A stretch of DNA of 36,336 nt from Actinomycetota bacterium (GTDB lineage Bacteria; Actinomycetota; Thermoleophilia; UBA2241): assembly GCA_012514235.1 (NCBI GenBank), contig JAAZAR010000123.1, forward strand, positions 1 through 36,336, written 5' to 3'. The notes beneath the pieces are model-generated. The model searched no databases, was not told the DNA's origin, and saw nothing but the letters and a program-made list of their open reading frames with translations. Numbering within the stretch: position 1 is the stretch's first letter; every line of letters starts with the position of its first letter. The position numbers and the translations under genes are program-made. Below, one piece after another: positions 31,894 to 36,336 of this stretch.

Positions 31894-31905
31894 TACGCTG
31901 GCGCC
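31894..31905 (+). promoter_or_regulatory. -10 box for a probable leaderless transcript
   Basis: TACGCT at 31894-31899 is followed by six bases and then the ATG of the small gene at 31906, the actinobacterial arrangement in which transcription starts at the start codon. No Shine-Dalgarno sequence is present. Confidence 0.4.
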
Positions 31906-32163
31906 ATGGTCATCGAAGTACTCGGCCTCGCCGACGAACAGACCGCCGCGCTGCACGCGGCGCTCGAGGAGGCGCTCGCGACGCCCGGCCTCGCGGGCGT
32001 CGCCGAGGTGCGGCTCATCAGCGACCCCGCGGCCCTCGTGGCGCGCAGCGTCTGGCGTTCGCCGGGCCTGCGCATCGACGGCCGCGTGGTGTGCCGCGGC
32101 CGCGTCCCGGCTGTGGCGGAGATCCGCGACCTCGTGGAGCGGGCGCGGGCGGCGTCGACGTAG
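31906..32163 (+). CDS. Small thioredoxin-fold protein lacking the CxxC motif
   Basis: An 85-residue protein with the layout of the thioredoxin_3/redox-active disulfide protein 2 family: MVIEVLGL at the start, a helix, the strand VAEVRLISD, then SPGLRIDGRVVCRGRVPAVAEIRDLVERA. In typical members the first loop is GxxCxxC. Here it is GLADEQTA, so both catalytic cysteines are gone, and only one Cys remains, in RVVCRGRVP. It probably keeps the fold but cannot do disulfide exchange. The first ATG with a plausible promoter at leaderless distance is 31906; an ATG upstream at about 31870 would add an Arg-rich stretch. Confidence 0.65.
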   Translation: MVIEVLGLADEQTAALHAALEEALATPGLAGVAEVRLISDPAALVARSVWRSPGLRIDGRVVCRGRVPAVAEIRDLVERARAAST

Positions 32164-32241
32164 TCCTCCTCCGCCGCCTCTGACACTCCGGCCGCCGGGC
32201 GGCCCGGCTCGGCACGACGTCACTGCGCGCCCGACGAGGGT

Positions 32242-33399
32242 TCAGGCGGAAGCGCCCGGCACCACCGACGCGATGCGCGCTCGCGCGAGCTCGAGGTAGT
32301 CCCCGGAGAGGTCGATGCCGACGGAGCGCCGGCCGAGCTCGCTCGCCACCAGCATCGCCGTGCCCGTGCCGCAGAACGGGTCCAGCACCACGCCGCCGGG
32401 CGGGCACGTGGCGAGGATCGGGATGCGGCAGAGGTCGGCCGGGAACGGCGCGAAGTGCAGGTCCCGGCCCTGGGAGTCCTCCGGCAGGATGTCCCAGACG
32501 TCGCCGATCTTGGCGCCGTCGGGGTGGTAGCGGAGGAAGTAGAAGCCGCGCTCCCGGAGCTCACGGGCGCGGCCGGACACGGCGCCGTCGTCCGAGTGGG
32601 TCGCGCGCTGGCGGCCGCGGATGACCATGCGGAAGTCCGCGAGGCGGCCGGCCGCCACCTCGGCGAGGGTCTCGTCGAGCGCGGCGAGGGCAGCCGCCTT
32701 CTCGAGCTCGTCCAGGGAGGTCGAGAGCTCGATCTGGCGGCGGTAGCGCACGCCGCGCACGCCGGTGGCACTCACGACGGCGCCGTCCTCCACGCGCGCC
32801 GCGCGCGGCGCGCGTCGCACGGCGTCGTCGTCGTAGTAGTACCCCCTGGGCCGGCGCACGAAGTGGAACAGCAGCTCGTGCACGTTGCGCAGCCTGTCCC
32901 TGCTCGTGTCCGGCCCGCCCTTGACCTTGTGCCACACGACGCTGTTGCGCAGCGTCCAGCCCTGCTCGTCGGTGAGGTGGAAGGCGACGCGCCAGGGGAT
33001 GCCGAGCTGGCGCTTGTCCCGGTAGGTGTCCCCGAGGTTGAGCCACACGGAGCCGGTGGATCTGACGACGCGCAGCAGTTCGCCGGTGACGGCGCCGAGG
33101 GCGGCGACGTACTCGCGCCAGCCGGCCTCGGCGCCGATGCCGCCGCCGGCGTAGCGCCGGTGGCCGAAGTAGGGAGGGCTGGTGACGACGCAGTCGACCG
33201 AGGCGCTCGGGAAGAGCGTGAGCACGCGCGCCGCGTCGCCGCAGACGAAGAGCGGCGCGGGACGAGCTTCGCCGCCCGCGCCGTCGCCCCCGTCCGCGAG
33301 GTACGCGGCCAGGTCGGCGGCGGTCGAGGTCGCAGCGGCCAGGTCGGCGGCGGTCGGGGTCGCAGCGGCGGCGGCGCGCCCGCCCTGGGCGTCCTTCAC
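32242..33399 (-). CDS. Solitary DNA methyltransferase, beta-class (N4-cytosine or N6-adenine)
   Basis: A 385-residue protein starting at GTG 33399, overlapping the stop of the upstream GT4 gene as GTGA. The catalytic motif TSPPYFGHRRY (motif IV) comes before the AdoMet-binding motif DPFCGTGTAMLVASELGRRSVGID (motif I) at the C-terminal end, the beta-class order; SPPY favours N4-cytosine methylation. VWLNLGDTY and NSVVWHK are further family segments. The middle (RYRRQIELSTSLDELEKAAA) may be the target-recognition part. Residues about 8-30 come from a 30-bp tandem repeat. No restriction enzyme gene is near, so it is probably an orphan, possibly regulatory, methylase. Confidence 0.87.
   Translation of the reverse strand: MKDAQGGRAAAAATPTAADLAAATSTAADLAAYLADGGDGAGGEARPAPLFVCGDAARVLTLFPSASVDCVVTSPPYFGHRRYAGGGIGAEAGWREYVAALGAVTGELLRVVRSTGSVWLNLGDTYRDKRQLGIPWRVAFHLTDEQGWTLRNSVVWHKVKGGPDTSRDRLRNVHELLFHFVRRPRGYYYDDDAVRRAPRAARVEDGAVVSATGVRGVRYRRQIELSTSLDELEKAAALAALDETLAEVAAGRLADFRMVIRGRQRATHSDDGAVSGRARELRERGFYFLRYHPDGAKIGDVWDILPEDSQGRDLHFAPFPADLCRIPILATCPPGGVVLDPFCGTGTAMLVASELGRRSVGIDLSGDYLELARARIASVVPGASA
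33305..33364. repeat. Two-copy 30-bp tandem repeat in the methyltransferase N-terminus
   Basis: Bases 33305-33334 and 33335-33364 differ at one position only. As a multiple of three, the repeat keeps frame and encodes two decapeptides beginning PTAADLAA and STAADLAA in an otherwise low-complexity linker before the catalytic domain. Copy number could vary between strains. Confidence 0.8.
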
Positions 33400-34427
33400 C
33401 TCTCGAGGTAGCGCCGGTAGATCGCCTCGTAGTCGGCGACCATGCGCTCGACGGTGAACCGCTCCTCGACGACGCGGCGGCATGCCGCGGGATCGATCTG
33501 GTCGACCTTGTCCACCGCGGACACGAACGCGTCCAGGTCCTCCGGGTCCACCACGAAGCCGGTCAGGCCGTCGTCGACGACTTCGGGCACCGAGCCCTGG
33601 CGCATCGCCACCACGGGCGTGCCGCAGGCCATGGCCTCGATCATCACCAGCCCGAACGGCTCCGGCCACGTGATGGGGAAGAGGAACGCGCCGGCGTTGG
33701 CGAACAGCTCGCGCTTGCGCTCCATGGTGACTTCGCCCTCGTAGACGATCTGGTCGCCGTCGATGTGCGGCTCGACCATCTCGCGGAAGTACTTGCGGTA
33801 CGGCGCCTGCAGCACGCCGGCCATGATGAGCCGGCGGCCCAGGCGCCTGGCGGTCTCGATGCTGTGGTGGAAGCCCTTCGCTTCGCAGACGCGCCCGAAG
33901 GCCAGCAGGTAGTCGTCCTTGTCGCTGGTGAAGGGCCACTGGTCGACCTCGATGGCGTTGTACGCGCGGCCTGCCCAGTCCATGCCGGGAGGCGCCATGG
34001 AGCGCTGGTACTCGCTGATGCAGATGTAGCCGACGTCGCGGGCGAACTGCTCGTAGAACCCGTACCCGAGCTCGTCGAAGGGGCAGTGGATGGTGTGGAC
34101 CATGGGGGTCGCGAGGTAGCGGCTGAAGGCGACGGCGATGAACCCGGAGTGGTCGTGCACGAGGTCGAACTCGCCCTGCTCCATGTCGGCGAACGCGAAG
34201 GCCGTGTGACGCGCCTCGAACGGGGTGACGCCGATCTTGTCCGGCATCTCGCGCGGGAAGAGGGAGCACAGCTGGGCGGCCGTGTGCGAGTCGCCGGTGG
34301 CGTACAGGCGGACGTCGTGCCCGCGGGCGGTGAGCCCGTCGCACAACTGCTGGACGACCCACTCCGTGCCGCCGTAGCCGGCCGGCGGGACGGTGATCCA
34401 GGGGGGTGCGAGCTGAGCGATCCGCAT
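33396..34427 (-). CDS. GT4 glycosyltransferase
   Basis: A 343-residue GT-B fold enzyme of unknown acceptor. The N-terminus MRIAQLAPPW and the glycine-rich loop YGGTEWVVQQL bind the substrate side; FDLVHDHSG and VHTIHCPFDELG follow. The donor half shows LLAFGRVCEAKGF and the motif WPEPFGLVMIEAMACGTPVVA (E-x7-E) with REGS-like MRQGSVPEVV. ATG at 34427 is close to the AT-rich spot before the divergent larC. The stop overlaps the methyltransferase GTG, so the two are translated together, an odd pairing. It may build a polysaccharide or small glucoside such as an osmolyte. Confidence 0.87.
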   Translation of the reverse strand: MRIAQLAPPWITVPPAGYGGTEWVVQQLCDGLTARGHDVRLYATGDSHTAAQLCSLFPREMPDKIGVTPFEARHTAFAFADMEQGEFDLVHDHSGFIAVAFSRYLATPMVHTIHCPFDELGYGFYEQFARDVGYICISEYQRSMAPPGMDWAGRAYNAIEVDQWPFTSDKDDYLLAFGRVCEAKGFHHSIETARRLGRRLIMAGVLQAPYRKYFREMVEPHIDGDQIVYEGEVTMERKRELFANAGAFLFPITWPEPFGLVMIEAMACGTPVVAMRQGSVPEVVDDGLTGFVVDPEDLDAFVSAVDKVDQIDPAACRRVVEERFTVERMVADYEAIYRRYLER

Positions 34428-34616
34428 GGCTGCATTCTACAGGAGGAGGCGGGCCGGCCGACAGGCGGCGCGGCGTTGAGGGCGCGCGCCGGACGATGGC
34501 GGTCGCCGGCGCGAAGTGCTCATGCCGAGCCGGCCGCGTGCCGATGGGAGGCACACGGCCGCATCCGGCGAGCCGGACGGCGGCTCTTTCCGGCTGTGTG
34601 CAGACAGGCGACGCGA

Positions 34617-34628
34617 TAGAGTGGAAGC
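34617..34628 (+). promoter_or_regulatory. -10 box for a probable leaderless larC transcript
   Basis: TAGAGT at 34617-34622, then GGAAGC and the larC ATG at 34629. The six-base distance matches a leaderless start; GGAAG could alternatively serve as a very close ribosome site. Confidence 0.4.
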
Positions 34629-35924
34629 ATGATCCTCTACCTCGACTGCGCGAGCGGCGTGAGCGGCGACATGCTCGTCGGCGCTCTGCTCTCTCTGGCC
34701 GGGGCGCGCGAAGACCACCCCGGCCCCCTGGACGACCTGCTGCGCCCGGCGCTGGCGTCGGCGGGCATCGACCCTCGCCTCGTCCAGATCGAGGACGTGC
34801 GGCGCGGAGGCCTGGCGGCGCTGGCGTTCAAGGTCGCCGACCAGCCGGGCTTCGCCACCTTCGACGAGCTCATCATGTCGCTGTACGCCTCGGACCTGGA
34901 GGCGCCGGTGGCCGACGCCGTGGCCTCCATCGCCGAGCGCATGGCGGCCGCCGAGGCCGAGGTGCACGGCCGCGACGAGGGCGAGGAGCACCTGCACGAG
35001 CTCAGCGACGTCGACACCGCCGTCGACCTCATCTGCGCGGTCACGCTCATGGCCAAGCTGGCGCCGGAGCGCGTGGTCGCGTCGCCGCCTGCCCTGGGCG
35101 ACGGCGAGGTCGAGACGGCGCACGGCCGGTTGAGCGTGCCGGCGCCGGCCGTGCTCGGCCTGCTCGCCGGCCTGCCCACCGCCGGAGGGGCCCCCGTCGT
35201 GGCCGCCGGAGAGACGCCGGCCGCCCCCCTCGGCGAGCTCACCACTCCCACCGGGGCCGCTCTGCTCGCCCACTTCGCGGACGAGTTCGGCGGCCTGCCG
35301 CGGGGCAGGGTCGAACGTGTCGGGTACGGGGCCGGCCGGCGTGAGGTCCCGGGCCGGCCCAACGTGCTGCGTGCCGTGCTCGTCGACCCGGAGGCGGTGC
35401 CGGAGGAGCCCGCGAACGGCACGCCGGTCGCGACCGCGCCGGGCGCGATCGCCGCGACACACGGCGGCCACGGCCCCGGCGACCACGTCGTCCTCGAGGC
35501 CAACATCGACGACATGACGCCGGAGCTCCTGGCGCACGCGGCGGATGCGCTGCGCGAGGCCGGCGCACTCGACGTGTGGATGAGCCAGGCGTTCATGAAG
35601 AAGGGCCGTCCCGGCGTCGTGCTCCACGTGCTCGCGCCCGCCGCCGAGCAGGACGACCTCGCCGACGTCGTGTTCGCCGAGACGACCACCTTCGGCGTGC
35701 GCGTCGTGCCCTGCGACCGCCTGTACGCGGAGGAGCGCCGGGAGAGCGTCAAGATCGGCAAGCTCAAAGTGGGCGTCCGTCTCAGCTTCGTCGGCGGACG
35801 CCTCGCCAGCGTTTCGCCGGAGTACGAGGACGTCCGCCGGGTGGCGGCGGCCGTGGGGCGGCCGGCGCGGATCGTCTACGAGGCCGCGCAGTCCGCCGCC
35901 CGCAGCCGCTTCAGCGGCTCCTGA
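34629..35924 (+). CDS. larC: LarC, nickel insertion protein for the nickel-pincer nucleotide cofactor
   Basis: A 431-residue LarC (DUF111) protein. Landmarks are the N-terminal YLDCASGVSGDMLVGALL, EEHLHELSDVDTAVDLI (His/Glu cluster), LTTPTGAALLAHFAD, ERVGYGAGRRE and the C-terminal-domain segments VVLEANIDDMTPELLAHA and WMSQAFMKKGRPGVVLHVL. It adds nickel to the pincer cofactor of lactate racemase and related LarA enzymes in a CTP-dependent step. Both LarC1 and LarC2 parts are in one uninterrupted frame, so no ribosomal frameshift is needed. larA, larB and larE are not in the window. A His-poor Ala/Pro linker at about 255-280 joins the halves. Confidence 0.92.
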   Translation: MILYLDCASGVSGDMLVGALLSLAGAREDHPGPLDDLLRPALASAGIDPRLVQIEDVRRGGLAALAFKVADQPGFATFDELIMSLYASDLEAPVADAVASIAERMAAAEAEVHGRDEGEEHLHELSDVDTAVDLICAVTLMAKLAPERVVASPPALGDGEVETAHGRLSVPAPAVLGLLAGLPTAGGAPVVAAGETPAAPLGELTTPTGAALLAHFADEFGGLPRGRVERVGYGAGRREVPGRPNVLRAVLVDPEAVPEEPANGTPVATAPGAIAATHGGHGPGDHVVLEANIDDMTPELLAHAADALREAGALDVWMSQAFMKKGRPGVVLHVLAPAAEQDDLADVVFAETTTFGVRVVPCDRLYAEERRESVKIGKLKVGVRLSFVGGRLASVSPEYEDVRRVAAAVGRPARIVYEAAQSAARSRFSGS

Positions 35925-36002
35925 CTCACGGCGCCGCCCGATGCCGTCGTTCCGGACGCCCCGCGATCCCGTCAGTCCTGTACGTAGATCGCGTGTGCGA
36001 AA

Positions 36003-36032
36003 TTGACCGTTTTTGTGGCGCGCTAGTAGAAT
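36003..36032 (+). promoter_or_regulatory. Promoter of fhs
   Basis: TTGACC at 36003-36008, 18 bp, TAGAAT at 36027-36032, in an AT-rich patch (GTTTTTGTGG). It lies 113 bases before the fhs start. The TCCG-N5-YGGA operator pair seen in the catabolic promoters is absent. Confidence 0.65.
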
Positions 36033-36075
36033 CCGGCACAAGCTGCCGGGCCAGGCCCGGCAGCCCATGTGCCGG
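36033..36075 (+). promoter_or_regulatory. Hairpin at the 5' end of the fhs message
   Basis: GCTGCCGGGC (36042-36051) pairs perfectly with GCCCGGCAGC (36055-36064) around a CAG loop. The flanks CCGGCACA (36033-36040) and TGTGCCGG (36068-36075) are also complementary, so the stem can extend. It starts at or just after the expected transcription start. It may stabilise or attenuate the message. It does not show the conserved core of the tetrahydrofolate riboswitch. Confidence 0.5.
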
Positions 36076-36144
36076 CCTCGCCACCCGCGAAGGTCCGGCG
36101 TCATGTCGAGACGCGCGGGACAGTGGAGATCAAAGGAGGACGCG

Positions 36145-36336
36145 TTGAGTTCGATCGTTCGTAAGTCCCCGGTGCCGAGCGATATCGAGATCGCCCAGGC
36201 CGCCACCATGCAGCCCATCCAGGCGATCGCCGAGAAGGTCGGCATCCTCGAGGACGAGCTGGAGCTCTACGGTCGCTACAAGGCCAAGGTCGACTACATG
36301 GCCCTCCTTGACCGCCTCAAGGACAAGCCCGACGGC
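36145..36336 (+). CDS. fhs: Formate-tetrahydrofolate ligase, N-terminal fragment
   Basis: The first 64 residues are present and the gene continues past the window. TTG at 36145 follows AAAGGAGG at 36133-36140 by about five bases and no ATG upstream has a ribosome site. The sequence [20 protein letters not shown] then [11 protein letters not shown] is the typical N-terminus of this enzyme, which makes 10-formyl-THF from formate, ATP and THF. In anaerobes it is often part of the methyl branch of the Wood-Ljungdahl pathway or of purine and glycine metabolism. With 5-formyl-THF cyclo-ligase also in the window, one-carbon folate chemistry is active in the host. Confidence 0.9.
   Translation, partial: MSSIVRKSPVPSDIEIAQAATMQPIQAIAEKVGILEDELELYGRYKAKVDYMALLDRLKDKPDG

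Noticed and set aside
34629..35924. Programmed frameshift between larC1 and larC2, as known in Lactobacillus
   Set aside because: Both halves are in one continuous frame here.
36033..36144. Tetrahydrofolate riboswitch before fhs
   Set aside because: The leader forms a simple long hairpin and lacks the conserved THF aptamer core that I know.

Overview
The window is very GC-rich (roughly 70 percent), densely coded, with GTG and TTG starts, stop/start overlaps (ATGA, GTGA) and strong hairpins between operons. An rlmH gene, DtxR-FeoB and V4R-GGDEF proteins, trehalose genes and a formate-tetrahydrofolate ligase together suggest a deep-branching, probably anaerobic or facultative actinobacterium (Coriobacteriia- or Thermoleophilia-like) rather than a Streptomyces or Mycobacterium type. 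That placement is inference.

Region 1 (1-18288) is a catabolic island that I read as an anaerobic trihydroxybenzene (pyrogallol/phloroglucinol) pathway. It holds the end of a pyrogallol-phloroglucinol transhydroxylase large subunit and its iron-sulfur small subunit. A second large subunit follows, fused to an N-terminal SCP2-like domain. Next come an NADPH-type SDR (phloroglucinol reductase candidate), a second NAD-type SDR, a 3-hydroxyacyl-CoA dehydrogenase homologue with a free-acid signature (3-hydroxy-5-oxohexanoate dehydrogenase candidate), a cyclase-family hydrolase (dihydrophloroglucinol cyclohydrolase candidate), a cupin, and a BKACE enzyme (triacetate acetoacetate-lyase candidate). 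A five-gene branched-chain-amino-acid-type ABC importer and three IclR regulators complete it. The proposed flow is pyrogallol -> phloroglucinol -> dihydrophloroglucinol -> 3-hydroxy-5-oxohexanoate -> triacetate -> acetoacetate plus acetoacetyl-CoA.

Four promoters inside this island (before the genes at 2102, 6975, 9725 and 12450) share one architecture: a TTGAC[C/A] -35 box, then two tandem 13-bp imperfect palindromes of the form TCCG-N5-YGGA. The two copies are exactly 21 bp apart in every case, and the first begins 29-30 bp after the start of the -35 box. This looks like the operator array of an IclR-type regulator and ties uptake and breakdown into one regulon.

Region 2 (18337-28166) is housekeeping and accessory: 5-formyl-THF cyclo-ligase, a V4R-GGDEF protein, rlmH, argS, a BlaI-type repressor facing an M42 peptidase/M55 D-aminopeptidase operon across a perfect palindrome, a tRNA-Gly(CCC) whose 3' end is repeated in tandem just downstream, and an iron-type DtxR regulator with feoB.

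Region 3 (28221-36336) has an alpha/beta hydrolase, a TreT-like and an OtsA-like glycosyltransferase pair, a thioredoxin-fold protein without its CxxC, a solitary DNA methyltransferase translationally coupled to a GT4 glycosyltransferase, larC, and the start of fhs.
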